Source of the DNA: an uncultured Hungatella sp. | GTDB taxonomy: Bacteria; Bacillota; Clostridia; Lachnospirales; Lachnospiraceae | Direction: 5' to 3' | Assembly: GCA_910585645.1 (NCBI GenBank) | Contig: CAJUFP010000024.1 | Coordinates: forward strand, 20,491 to 51,898 | DNA: 31,408 nucleotides | In this document: positions 7,495 to 14,784 of the stretch, piece by piece | Position numbering within the stretch: the stretch's first letter is position 1 | Layout of the letters: each line of letters begins with the position of its first letter | Notes under the pieces: model-generated | Seen by the model: only the letters and a program-made list of their open reading frames with translations | Told to the model about the DNA's origin: nothing | Database searches by the model: none | Translations under genes and position numbers: made by a program

Positions 7495-7523
7495 ATTATA
7501 ACCGCCCCTTTTCATTTTGGGAA
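7495..7523 (-). promoter_or_regulatory. Possible promoter of the membrane protein gene
   Basis: The minus strand has TATAAT (7495-7500) and a partial -35 box TTCCCA (7518-7523) 17 bases apart. CGGTT/AACCG flank the -10 box as a small inverted repeat. The -35 match is poor. Confidence 0.45.
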
Positions 7524-7576
7524 GTTCAGGGAGCCAGGAATCGTTCGTCAAATTCTCCTACAAAACGATTATGAAG

Positions 7577-8272
7577 TTAATCTAATTTCTCAACCAACGC
7601 CGTAACCAGCTTGACACTGTGCTCAATGGCCTTTGCCTCAAACTCCTCATAGCTCATGATGGCGCTGTCGTCCGCTTTATCGGAAATAGCCCTGATGATC
7701 AGAAACGGGATCTTGTTCAGGTAAGCCGTCTGGGCAATCGCCGCCCCCTCCATCTCTGTGCAGTACCCGTCAAACGTCTCTGTCAGCCATGCCTTCTTCC
7801 CTTTATCCGAGATAAACTGATCCCCGCTGACAACACGTCCAACAAAAACCCCGATCTCAGGAATCACCTTTGCACAGCACTCCCGGGCCGCCTCGATCAT
7901 CCGGTCGTCCCCTTTAAAAACAGAGTTATCCATCTGAGGAATCTGTCCAACAGGATACCCAAAACCAGTGGCGTCCATATCATGCTGAAGCGTATCTTTA
8001 GACAGAACAATATCCCCGATGTTGATCTCATTCCTCAGAGAACCCGCGATCCCTGTATTAATGATACCAGTCACATGATACTGGTCTATCAGGATCTGAC
8101 TGCAGATAGCCGCGTTGACCTTGCCGATCCCAGACCTGACGATCACCACCTCTTTGCCATGCAGGGTTCCCTGATAAAAATCCATCCCAGCTGCCGAACA
8201 TACAAGCACATCCTCCATCTCAGCCTTCAGATTCGCCACTTCCTCACTCATGGCCCCAATAATTCCAAGCAT
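7577..8272 (-). CDS. mtnN: 5'-methylthioadenosine/S-adenosylhomocysteine nucleosidase
   Basis: The enzyme removes adenine from MTA, SAH and 5'-deoxyadenosine, recycling methionine and feeding the LuxS/AI-2 route. The family signatures are clear: MLGIIGAMSEEV at the N-terminus, GIGKVNAAICSQ, INTGIAGSL, VSGDQFISDKGKK, CTEMEGAAIAQTAY with the purine-site glutamates, and IIRAISDKADDSA with the catalytic aspartate. The start at 8272 is chosen because AGGAGG lies seven bases upstream; the in-frame ATG at 8275 is too close. The length (231 residues) is normal. It has a strong promoter at 8309-8337. Confidence 0.96.
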   Translation of the reverse strand: MLGIIGAMSEEVANLKAEMEDVLVCSAAGMDFYQGTLHGKEVVIVRSGIGKVNAAICSQILIDQYHVTGIINTGIAGSLRNEINIGDIVLSKDTLQHDMDATGFGYPVGQIPQMDNSVFKGDDRMIEAARECCAKVIPEIGVFVGRVVSGDQFISDKGKKAWLTETFDGYCTEMEGAAIAQTAYLNKIPFLIIRAISDKADDSAIMSYEEFEAKAIEHSVKLVTALVEKLD

Positions 8273-8308
8273 CATTCATCCTCCTCGCTCTATTCCATTT
8301 ATCTCCGT

Positions 8309-8337
8309 ATTCTATCATGGCTCCCTGCCAGCGTCAA
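8309..8337 (-). promoter_or_regulatory. Promoter of mtnN
   Basis: The minus strand reads TTGACG (8332-8337), a 17-base spacer, and TAGAAT (8309-8314). It is one of the best promoters in the window and lies about 37 bases upstream of the mtnN start. Confidence 0.8.
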
Positions 8338-8376
8338 GCCTCCTGCCCCCATGCAAAGCAAATAGGGGAATAACCA

Positions 8377-8405
8377 CAACAGTTCAAGAGTTATCTGAAC
8401 TGTTG
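8377..8405. repeat. 10-bp perfect inverted repeat upstream of mtnN
   Basis: CAACAGTTCA (8377-8386) and TGAACTGTTG (8396-8405) are perfect complements around a 9-base loop. No T run follows on either strand, so it is a poor terminator. It lies about 40 bases upstream of the mtnN -35 box, where it could be an operator. Confidence 0.6.
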
Positions 8406-8469
8406 CACATGATCGTTTCCCCTGCCCGCGCGCCGCCTTAACGGCATACTTCATCTGCGCAGGCCAGTA

Positions 8470-8508
8470 CATAATAAAGGACGCCGCACTCCCTTCATGC
8501 AACGTCCT
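8470..8508 (-). terminator. Terminator of the PTS/phosphatase operon
   Basis: The minus strand folds AGGACGTTGCA onto TGCGGCGTCCT (11 pairs, two of them G-U) with a 9-base loop, followed by TTATTAT. It lies 27 bases after the phosphatase stop codon. Confidence 0.65.
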
Positions 8509-8535
8509 CCATTCCGGAAAATTCTGCTGTCCCCC

Positions 8536-9105
8536 TTACGGATTCGGGTTCACGATCTCCGACAGCTCAAACCTTCCGTTACTATACTTAAATTTTAATA
8601 TACAGCAATTCCCCAGACGGCCCTTGGGCACCACCGGACTGGTATGCTCCCAATGCCTCATAAACTGCCTGCATGAAGCCCCATGAGATACAGCCAGCAC
8701 CACCTGATGCTCCTCGCGATCCATGATCTCGGTAAGCGTCCGGTTCATTCGTTCCCGTACTTCAATCTCCCCCTCACCGCCAAAGGCCTTGAAGTAATCG
8801 CCATAAGGCAGTTTTGGATTCAGGTCTTCGCTCTCCCCTTCAAAAACCCCGAAATTCCACTCCTTTAATCCTTTCATACGTTTGTACGGCATCCCCGTAA
8901 CAATCTCTAACGTATCACAGGCTCTCTCTGATGTAGAAGAGTATGCATGGTCAAATGTGATCTGATGCTCCGCAAAATACTCAGCCGCCTTTCGCGCCTG
9001 TTCGATACCAAGTTCTGTCAATGGCGCGTCGCACACACCCTGAATCTTGCGCCGCACATTGAACAAAGTCTGTCCATGCCGCATCAAATACAATATTTTC
9101 TCCAT
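8536..9105 (-). CDS. Histidine phosphatase family protein (phosphoglycerate mutase-like)
   Basis: This 189-residue protein carries the RHG motif at the N-terminus (YLMRHGQTLFN), whose histidine is transiently phosphorylated, the partner glutamate region (KEWNFGVFEGES), and the second catalytic histidine in AVSHGASCRQF. Members dephosphorylate sugar phosphates and other small molecules; specificity cannot be read from sequence. It is the last gene of the PTS unit, 170 bases after IIB, so a sugar-phosphate substrate is a reasonable guess. Length and motifs indicate an active, complete enzyme. Confidence 0.9.
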   Translation of the reverse strand: MEKILYLMRHGQTLFNVRRKIQGVCDAPLTELGIEQARKAAEYFAEHQITFDHAYSSTSERACDTLEIVTGMPYKRMKGLKEWNFGVFEGESEDLNPKLPYGDYFKAFGGEGEIEVRERMNRTLTEIMDREEHQVVLAVSHGASCRQFMRHWEHTSPVVPKGRLGNCCILKFKYSNGRFELSEIVNPNP

Positions 9106-9146
9106 ATGATCCCGTACTCCTTTGATTAGTCTCCCCTCGAATGTCC

Positions 9147-9168
9147 TGTCGGCAGATTCCTCCCGACA
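9147..9168. repeat. Small inverted repeat beside the junction element
   Basis: TGTCGG (9147-9152) and CCGACA (9163-9168) form a 6-bp stem with a 10-base loop, just upstream of the phosphatase gene. Its role is unknown; it may be part of the same unit as 9180-9247. Confidence 0.5.
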
Positions 9169-9179
9169 TGTATGTCCTT

Positions 9180-9247
9180 ATGACAATCCCCTTTTCCGGA
9201 CACCCCTCAATATCCGGAAAGCCTCCCCCAAGGCCGGGGACTGTCAT
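9180..9247. repeat. Three-way-junction palindromic element, MITE-like
   Basis: The outer arms ATGACAATCCCC (9180-9191) and GGGGACTGTCAT (9236-9247) pair over 12 bases with one wobble. Inside, TTTCCGGA (9193-9200) pairs with TCCGGAAA (9213-9220), and GCCT (9221-9224) with AGGC (9231-9234). Nearly all 68 bases are explained by three stems. It lies between the IIB and phosphatase genes and has no T run. It could be a processed RNA element that sets the ratio of the two genes, or a small mobile palindrome with 12-bp ends. Confidence 0.6.
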
Positions 9248-9275
9248 CTATAAAGCCATCTTAAGTTTCTGACGA

Positions 9276-9578
9276 TCAGTCGCCCAGAGCTTTCTTAACC
9301 TGAGCAATAACCTTCTTGCCGTTCATGGTGCCATAAGCCTGCATATCAATATCCTGCACGATCTTATCAGCGCCAACTTCGCCCTGAACTTTGCCCTTAG
9401 CGAAACGAACCTGGGGCCCTAACAGAATGATGTCAGCATCCGCATGGTCTCTTGCGCTTGCAACCGGAAATGCCGCGATATCGCAGTCATATCCCTCGTC
9501 TGCTGCCGCTGCCTTCATCTTGTTTACCAGAAGGCTGGTGGACATACCTGCTGCACATAACAAAACAATCTTTCTCAT
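9276..9578 (-). CDS. PTS IIB component, lactose/cellobiose family
   Basis: This 100-residue cytoplasmic protein carries the phospho-cysteine loop LLCAAGMSTSLLVNKM (Cys8 is the phosphorylated residue), typical of IIB of the cellobiose/chitobiose/lichenan type. It also shows ADIILLGPQVRF and a C-terminal VIAQVKKAL helix. It passes phosphate from IIA (9630-9929) to the sugar bound by IIC (10321-11586). The start follows AAGGAGAACTACTATC. The length is standard. The exact sugar is not determined by sequence. Confidence 0.93.
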   Translation of the reverse strand: MRKIVLLCAAGMSTSLLVNKMKAAAADEGYDCDIAAFPVASARDHADADIILLGPQVRFAKGKVQGEVGADKIVQDIDMQAYGTMNGKKVIAQVKKALGD

Positions 9579-9629
9579 GATAGTAGTTCTCCTTTCAAAC
9601 CTTGATTATATAAATTTATATTACTTACT

Positions 9630-9929
9630 TTATTTGTTCTTCAGCATCTCAACCATTTCTTTTACAAGGTCGATCACAACCATCGCGCACATCAGATGGT
9701 CCTGAGAGTGTACGACCAGAAGGCTGATGTCGATCCCCTTACCATTTAACTCATTCTGGATCAACTCGGTCTGAACCTCATGAGCCCCCAGCAAAACCTC
9801 ATCCGCTTCCTTCAGCTTTGCTTCGGCATCCTCGAACTTACCCGCTCTCGCGTCACGGAAAGCTTCCAGCGCCAGGCTTCTGGCATTGCCGCTGTTAACC
9901 ACCAGGTTCATGATTGCTATCTCATCCAT
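9630..9929 (-). CDS. PTS IIA component, lactose/cellobiose family
   Basis: This 99-residue helical protein carries the IIA-Lac signature: VVNSGNARSLALEA near the N-terminus, LGAHEVQTELIQNE (His50) and LLVVHSQDHLM (His74, the expected phosphorylation site, with Asp77). It accepts phosphate from HPr and gives it to IIB. A strong AAGGAGGGG ribosome site precedes the start. The IIC, small protein, IIA, IIB order with short gaps shows a single operon. Confidence 0.94.
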   Translation of the reverse strand: MDEIAIMNLVVNSGNARSLALEAFRDARAGKFEDAEAKLKEADEVLLGAHEVQTELIQNELNGKGIDISLLVVHSQDHLMCAMVVIDLVKEMVEMLKNK

Positions 9930-9982
9930 TGGTAACCCCTCCTTAATTTATATTCCAGAGCTATGCTGCTCTGATATCACGT

Positions 9983-10288
9983 TTACGCAAACAGAATGAT
10001 CCATAAGAAGCGCAGCATAATAACAATCGATATAAAAGTCCAAACCACTTTTTCCGGAAACGTAAATGTGGATTCTTTCGACCAAACCCGGTAAAGCCCG
10101 TAGGGAGGAAGAAAAACGATCCACGCATAGGTGGCCACACGCCACTTGGAAAGCTTTTCCAGCACGTTCGTCTGCCTGGGCGCGGCTGCCAATTCCTCCT
10201 TCAGCTTCTGATTACGCTCACTAAGCTTTGATCTCTGCTCCGACTTTTCCGCTGAGGACTTTTTCTTTCTGCCAACCTTTGAACTCAT
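9983..10288 (-). CDS. Small two-helix membrane protein inside the PTS operon
   Basis: This 101-residue protein is not a known PTS component. Residues 1-38 are very basic (MSSKVGRKKKSSAEKSEQRS) and predicted helical; two hydrophobic segments follow at about 50-68 and 80-101 with a PPYGLYRVW turn. Both ends should face the cytoplasm. A GGAGGAAACAG ribosome site and tight spacing to IIC (32 bases) and IIA (53 bases) support it as a real operon member. A role as an accessory subunit or regulator of the transporter is inference only. Confidence 0.75.
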   Translation of the reverse strand: MSSKVGRKKKSSAEKSEQRSKLSERNQKLKEELAAAPRQTNVLEKLSKWRVATYAWIVFLPPYGLYRVWSKESTFTFPEKVVWTFISIVIMLRFLWIILFA

Positions 10289-10320
10289 TCTGTTTCCTCC
10301 AAAAAACTTTTATGCAGCTA

Positions 10321-11586
10321 TTATTCTTCTGTAGGCGCCTGGTTATTCAGCGCGATAACAAATGGCGTGTAGATAACCGCGGCCACAAGGATAACGATGA
10401 TCTGTGACAGTCCCGCAGTGATACTTCCGCCGCCAGCCAGGAAACCACACAGGAACGGAGGCGTGGTCCAAGGCGCGTTCACTACCAGCTTAGGACAGAA
10501 TCCGATAGCTGTCAGGATATAGCCGATACCTACGGATGCCAACGGAGAAAGCATGAACGGGATCATCAGCATCGGGTTCATAACGATCGGGATACCGAAG
10601 ATCAACGGCTCGTTAATGTTGAAAATACCGCAGGGAAGCGCCAGCTTGGCAATCGCCCTGAAGTCCTCTCTCTTGGAGAACAGGAAGATCGCGATCAACA
10701 GTCCTCCTGTGATACCGCTGCCGGTAAGTGAGAAGAAGGTGCTCCAGAATGGTGAACATACAATGTTCGGAGCAGCCAGTCCAGCCGCGTAAGCCGCCTC
10801 GTTCTCAGCATATGCCGCCAAGAAGATGGGCTCGAAAATACCGTTCAGAGTATTGGGACCATGAATACCAAATACCCACAGCAGAGAACACATAAAAGCA
10901 ATAACAAGAATACCCAGCGGGTGAGTCATAACGCCGCTCAATGGAGTCTGGATAAACTTAATGATCGCTTCCGGAACCATCATACCGGTAATCGCCGTAA
11001 ACGCAAAGCCAAACGCGGATACAGCAAAGATCACCACCGCACAGGGAAGCAAAATACTGAATGATTTTGCAACGTTAGACGGAACGCTTTCCGGCATATG
11101 TATGGACAACTTGCCGCTGGAAACCAGCTTGCAGTAGAACTCGGTGGCAACCAGGGAAACCATCAGGGCTACGAACAGACCAGCTGCCGCAGTAACGTTG
11201 GAACCCAGACCATTACTTGTGTCAACTACAGAAATATAGCAGGCCAGAGCCGTAACCGGAATCGCCCAGTCATTCTGCCCCAAAGCCATACCTAATTCCA
11301 TGGATACCAGAACACAGACACCGATAGCCATCATGTTCATAGTACCATAGTTTGCCGCGTCAAAAATGGGCTTCAAAGCGCCCAGCCAAGCCATACCTGG
11401 GAGATTAGCAAGGCTGACATAACCTTCTGTAGTATTACATACAACGTTTGAAAGCAATGTACAAACAGAACCCACAATGATGATAGGCATCAAGTTCGTA
11501 AAGCCATTCTTGATAGCATTGATATGCCTCTGACCCTGGATTTTCGTGGCAAACATGAGAAATCCATTCATCATTTTATCTTTCAT
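10321..11586 (-). CDS. PTS IIC component, lactose/cellobiose family
   Basis: This is the sugar channel of the PTS, 421 residues with about ten membrane segments. Family features include the N-terminal MFATKIQGQRHINAIKNGF, the FGIHGPNTLNGIFEPIF loop, and the central INEPLIFGIPIVMNPMLMIPF motif that takes part in substrate phosphorylation. The start at 11586 is chosen because AGGAGGG lies six bases upstream; a longer frame to 11643 has no ribosome site. No beta-glucosidase gene is in the operon. Upstream are an extended -10 promoter and a palindrome likely bound by the PRD regulator. Confidence 0.94.
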   Translation of the reverse strand: MKDKMMNGFLMFATKIQGQRHINAIKNGFTNLMPIIIVGSVCTLLSNVVCNTTEGYVSLANLPGMAWLGALKPIFDAANYGTMNMMAIGVCVLVSMELGMALGQNDWAIPVTALACYISVVDTSNGLGSNVTAAAGLFVALMVSLVATEFYCKLVSSGKLSIHMPESVPSNVAKSFSILLPCAVVIFAVSAFGFAFTAITGMMVPEAIIKFIQTPLSGVMTHPLGILVIAFMCSLLWVFGIHGPNTLNGIFEPIFLAAYAENEAAYAAGLAAPNIVCSPFWSTFFSLTGSGITGGLLIAIFLFSKREDFRAIAKLALPCGIFNINEPLIFGIPIVMNPMLMIPFMLSPLASVGIGYILTAIGFCPKLVVNAPWTTPPFLCGFLAGGGSITAGLSQIIVILVAAVIYTPFVIALNNQAPTEE

Positions 11587-11657
11587 AGCGAACCCTCCTA
11601 AGTTTTCATTCCCTAATGTGCGCGCGTTTATTAGGTCTGTCATATTGACTGATAATT

Positions 11658-11714
11658 ATCATACCATGACAAGAAATAGAACTCCATATCAACTTTTTCC
11701 ATTTTAAAGTGGAA
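11658..11714 (-). promoter_or_regulatory. PTS operon promoter and candidate activator operator
   Basis: The minus strand has TGGTATGAT (11658-11666), an extended -10 box without a good -35 box. The 18-bp near-palindrome TTCCATTTTAAAGTGGAA (11697-11714; one mismatched pair) sits about 46-63 bases before the predicted start site, the usual place for an activator. The divergently placed candidate is the PRD regulator gene 11863-13836, upstream on the same strand. Confidence 0.6.
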
Positions 11715-11862
11715 CATTTTTCCCTTCGAGCATTTTTCATGTTAAATCTGTCAGTTTTTCGGGGAAATATACGTTGTTTTCTTGTGTAATAATACACGCC
11801 GATTTTTACTTTTTTATGGCAATTTGGGAATTTTCACTTTTGGGCATATTTTCTGATCTCCT

Positions 11863-13836
11863 CTAGATCTCGTCTTCCACCTGCTGTTCCATTTTCAGCA
11901 GCAGATTTTTCAGGGTATCATAGCTCTGATACTGGATAAGCTCCTGCATACTGTCCTCATCTAAGAGCAGTTTCGCCGTCACCTGATAAAACCGCTGTAC
12001 ATCAAAATGCTCATAATTGGCTACGGATACCAAAAAGATCACCTGGATCAGGCTGTCCGGGGCATCTTCCGTCCACAGGATCGGCTTATCCAAAACCGCC
12101 ACGCACACAAAGGGACACTCCCCCATAACCTCAATGGGATGGGGCATGGCCACAAAATTGCCAAAAGCCGTCTTGGCCAGAACCTCCCTGGCCCGAACCG
12201 AATCGATAAATTCCTTTGGAGCCAGCCCTTTATCGCACACAAACCCGCACAGGGTCTTAAGGGCCTCCTCCTTATTGGCAAATTTCATATGTGGGAGAAA
12301 CAATTCTTCCGGATAGATATCCAGCACCGGACTGTCCTTTTTCCCCATAAGCGTCTTTTTCACGGCCTGGATATCAGCGCTTTTCAGGAAATACTCCACC
12401 TCCTGGATGGGCACCGGGATTTTCACAGGGATCGGCACTGTGGTGAACACATAGTCGATCTCCGAAAAATCCTGCTCCCCGATCCGCCCCACATCGCAGA
12501 CGCTGACTTTATTAAGGTATGGCCCGAATTCTGTCTTGTATCTGTGAAGCATAAGCTGAGCGCTCCCTCTCCCTGAAGCGCAGACCAGAAGGATGTTCTT
12601 TTTGGCCACCTCCGTCTTTTTCCGCTCCAGAGCCAGCGCAAACAGGAGGGCAATATATCCGACCTCGTCCTCCTTCAATGTCTTATGATACTTATGATTC
12701 AAAACCACGCAGGCCGTGGTAGCCATGGTGTAAGCAAAAGAATAACGCTCTTTTATGTCCTTCAACAGAGGATTGGTCAATTTCATGTCATGCCGCAGCC
12801 GCACCACCAGAGGAACCATATGCTGGCTCAAGGACATCCGCAGCTCCAGGTCATCCCGAAAATCAAATTTAAAGGCATCATAGACCGCTCCCAGCATCTG
12901 ATCCACCAGATCGCTGATCTCCTGGCTAATGACCAGATTCCCCTCCGCATCCTCGCCCCCTCCGATATTGGCGACCATTTTCTTGCCTTCCAGATGGATG
13001 GCTATGTATACGATCTCGCTGGGAGGGAATTCCACCCGAAACTTATCCTTGATCTTTCCCAGTATCTCCTCTGCCATGCGATAAGTCTTTCTGTCCCGCA
13101 CCTTCTCCCCATCGCCTTCCGCCATAGGTACGTAATGTCCCCCTCTCATCCGCAGAATAGCGATCTGAATATGAAGGATCAAGTTCTGAAAAGCCACATT
13201 CGAGATATCAAAATTATATTTGGACAGACAGCCCCGCACGCACTGATAGATCCACTGGATCTCCTCCGTCACATCCTGATCTCCGTCCAGTTTCTCCAAC
13301 AGCCGTATCTTCTTTGCCACATACCCTGCAATACACAGCCTGCGGTCAAACTCCTTGCCCTCCACCCGGACCCCATAGTTAGGCTTCCTTTTCAGGCACA
13401 GGTTGTATTCTCCCAGAAGGCATTCCACCTCTTTCAGGTTATTGGTCAGAGTTTTCTTGGAAATGTAAAGGAGTTCGCTTAAATCATCCAGTTTTACATA
13501 CCCCTCCGCATTGAGCAGGTATTCCAGGAGATACTGGACCCGCTCCTCCGAGGAGTTGGGGATGGCTGACTCCTGCAGTTCCCGCTTCTGCATCAGCTCT
13601 TCCAACTCTTTCCTCCGGCTGGGATTCTCCACCACCAACCGGTATCCCGATCCATGCTTTGACTCCACATAAACCTCAAATTCGCTTAACAGTTCATTTA
13701 GATTCTTTAACTGGTTCCGTATGGTCTTGCTGCTGACTCCCAGTTCCTCGGCTAACGCCTCTGCTGTCTGATATTCGTTTTCTGACAGTCTTCGATAAAT
13801 ATCACTCATCTGTCTGCTAACCATGTGCATCTCCAC
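11863..13836 (-). CDS. PRD-domain PTS-responsive transcriptional activator (BglG/LicR/MtlR type)
   Basis: The 657-residue protein has the five-part layout of LicR/ManR-type activators: an HTH at about 10-65 and a second at 95-150, PRD1 about 175-290 with His222 and His281, PRD2 about 305-410 with His339, an EIIB-like domain with Cys419 in CASGRGSAQLM, and an EIIA-like domain with His566 in FVAMPHPIE. Phosphorylation at these sites couples it to PTS activity. The second PRD2 histidine position is leucine (GYIALLFA, Leu398), so that site cannot be phosphorylated. It should activate the adjacent PTS operon. The start is uncertain: GTG at 13836 or in-frame ATG at 13830 or 13824. Confidence 0.93.
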   Translation of the reverse strand: MEMHMVSRQMSDIYRRLSENEYQTAEALAEELGVSSKTIRNQLKNLNELLSEFEVYVESKHGSGYRLVVENPSRRKELEELMQKRELQESAIPNSSEERVQYLLEYLLNAEGYVKLDDLSELLYISKKTLTNNLKEVECLLGEYNLCLKRKPNYGVRVEGKEFDRRLCIAGYVAKKIRLLEKLDGDQDVTEEIQWIYQCVRGCLSKYNFDISNVAFQNLILHIQIAILRMRGGHYVPMAEGDGEKVRDRKTYRMAEEILGKIKDKFRVEFPPSEIVYIAIHLEGKKMVANIGGGEDAEGNLVISQEISDLVDQMLGAVYDAFKFDFRDDLELRMSLSQHMVPLVVRLRHDMKLTNPLLKDIKERYSFAYTMATTACVVLNHKYHKTLKEDEVGYIALLFALALERKKTEVAKKNILLVCASGRGSAQLMLHRYKTEFGPYLNKVSVCDVGRIGEQDFSEIDYVFTTVPIPVKIPVPIQEVEYFLKSADIQAVKKTLMGKKDSPVLDIYPEELFLPHMKFANKEEALKTLCGFVCDKGLAPKEFIDSVRAREVLAKTAFGNFVAMPHPIEVMGECPFVCVAVLDKPILWTEDAPDSLIQVIFLVSVANYEHFDVQRFYQVTAKLLLDEDSMQELIQYQSYDTLKNLLLKMEQQVEDEI

Positions 13837-13905
13837 TTCCCGTCATCGCTTTTACGCTAATAGCACCTGCTATGACTTTTTATGATATTTTCCGCTGTTT
13901 ATCTA

Positions 13906-13945
13906 ATAATAGTCCTATTATAGCAAAATACTGTTTTTAATCCAA
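13906..13945 (-). promoter_or_regulatory. Promoter of the PRD regulator, with a palindrome over the -10 box
   Basis: The minus strand carries TTGGAT (13940-13945), a 17-base spacer and TGCTATAAT (TATAAT at 13917-13922), an extended -10. ATAATAG and CTATTAT (13906-13912 and 13915-13921) form a 7-bp palindrome over the -10 and start region. Confidence 0.7.
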
Positions 13946-14125
13946 GTAGTATTTTTTGTAATTATTGGGGAATTTGCTGTCTGAGTTATTCTATCCATTC
14001 TCGTCAGGATATATATACAGCAATTTTACAATTCTGTATCAGATATGTTTGGGGTGCCAGTCTGACAACTCAAAATAGATATAGTTAAAATTAAAGATAC
14101 ATAGGACATTCATCATACATATTCC
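13946..14125. other. A+T-rich intergenic stretch without visible gene
   Basis: Between the regulator promoter and the DUF6147 terminator I see no frame with a start and ribosome site, no repeat and no clear structured RNA. Confidence 0.6.
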
Positions 14126-14187
14126 CAAAACCAAAATAAGAGTATCGCCTCAACATGGATCAATCCATAGTCTAAAACGATACTCTT
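14126..14187 (-). terminator. Terminator of the DUF6147 gene
   Basis: AAGAGTATCG (14138-14147) and CGATACTCTT (14178-14187) pair over 10 bases; the loop contains a second palindrome, ATGGATCAATCCAT. The minus strand continues ATTTTGGTTTTGG. It starts about 53 bases past the stop codon of the gene at 14241. Confidence 0.7.
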
Positions 14188-14240
14188 AAAAACTTCGAAA
14201 TTACCATTATTTCAAAAACGATTCTGTCGAATATTATTTT

Positions 14241-14762
14241 CTACTTCACCTCATCAACATTACGATAAACGGGATAAGATGTTAAAAGAACTCCATCCGT
14301 TTGACTATTTTTAGTTTCATAAGTTCCACTAGGAGTCTTTACCTTATGTTCACACTTCACACGATAATAGTAATCTGTCGTCAATCCATAGACATCAAAA
14401 TCAGTGCTTCCAGTTAGTAACATTCCGCCTTCATCCTCTGCTAAAAACTCCTTCTTATATGTCTTCACATAACTCCACGATCCAGATGTTCCCTTTCGTC
14501 TTTCTAATGTAATCGTGAGACATGCCCAATCAACTGCTCTATACGCAGCAAAATCCGCATAAATTGATAATACCCCTTCTCCCTGATTTGTTACTTCTGA
14601 GATACCACTTGCCAAATAAAGACTTCTTGGCTGTACCGATGTATCCACATCTTTCGAAGATAACACTATATTGGCCTGTTCAGTATTAGCAAACGCCACA
14701 TTTGACATTGCCATTAACATAACTAACACTAAACTACATACTTTTATTAATCTTTTTTTCAT
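14241..14762 (-). CDS. Secreted DUF6147-type protein
   Basis: This 173-residue protein starts with a signal peptide (MKKRLIKVCSLVLVMLMAMSNVAFA, cleavage after AFA likely). The mature part, about 148 residues, contains PRSLYLASGISEVTNQGEGVLSIYADFAAYRAVDWACLTITLERR and repeated Tyr-rich strands, like the DUF6147 family of secreted beta-sandwich proteins; function unknown. The start at 14762 is chosen from AGAGGTG six bases upstream. It follows the anti-sigma-like gene by 22 bases and shares its low GC (about 33% in one 60-base sample), so the two were probably acquired or exchanged together. It could be a target or ligand of the sigma/anti-sigma pair. Confidence 0.75.
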   Translation of the reverse strand: MKKRLIKVCSLVLVMLMAMSNVAFANTEQANIVLSSKDVDTSVQPRSLYLASGISEVTNQGEGVLSIYADFAAYRAVDWACLTITLERRKGTSGSWSYVKTYKKEFLAEDEGGMLLTGSTDFDVYGLTTDYYYRVKCEHKVKTPSGTYETKNSQTDGVLLTSYPVYRNVDEVK

Positions 14763-14784
14763 CAATAACACCTCTCAACTAATT

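Noticed and set aside
8299..8502. Minus-strand open frame of 67 residues upstream of mtnN
   Set aside because: It spans the terminator, the inverted repeat and the mtnN promoter and has no protein-like pattern.
13845..13862. Catabolite-responsive (cre) site before the PRD regulator start
   Set aside because: GTAAAAGCGATGACG matches the cre consensus too loosely.
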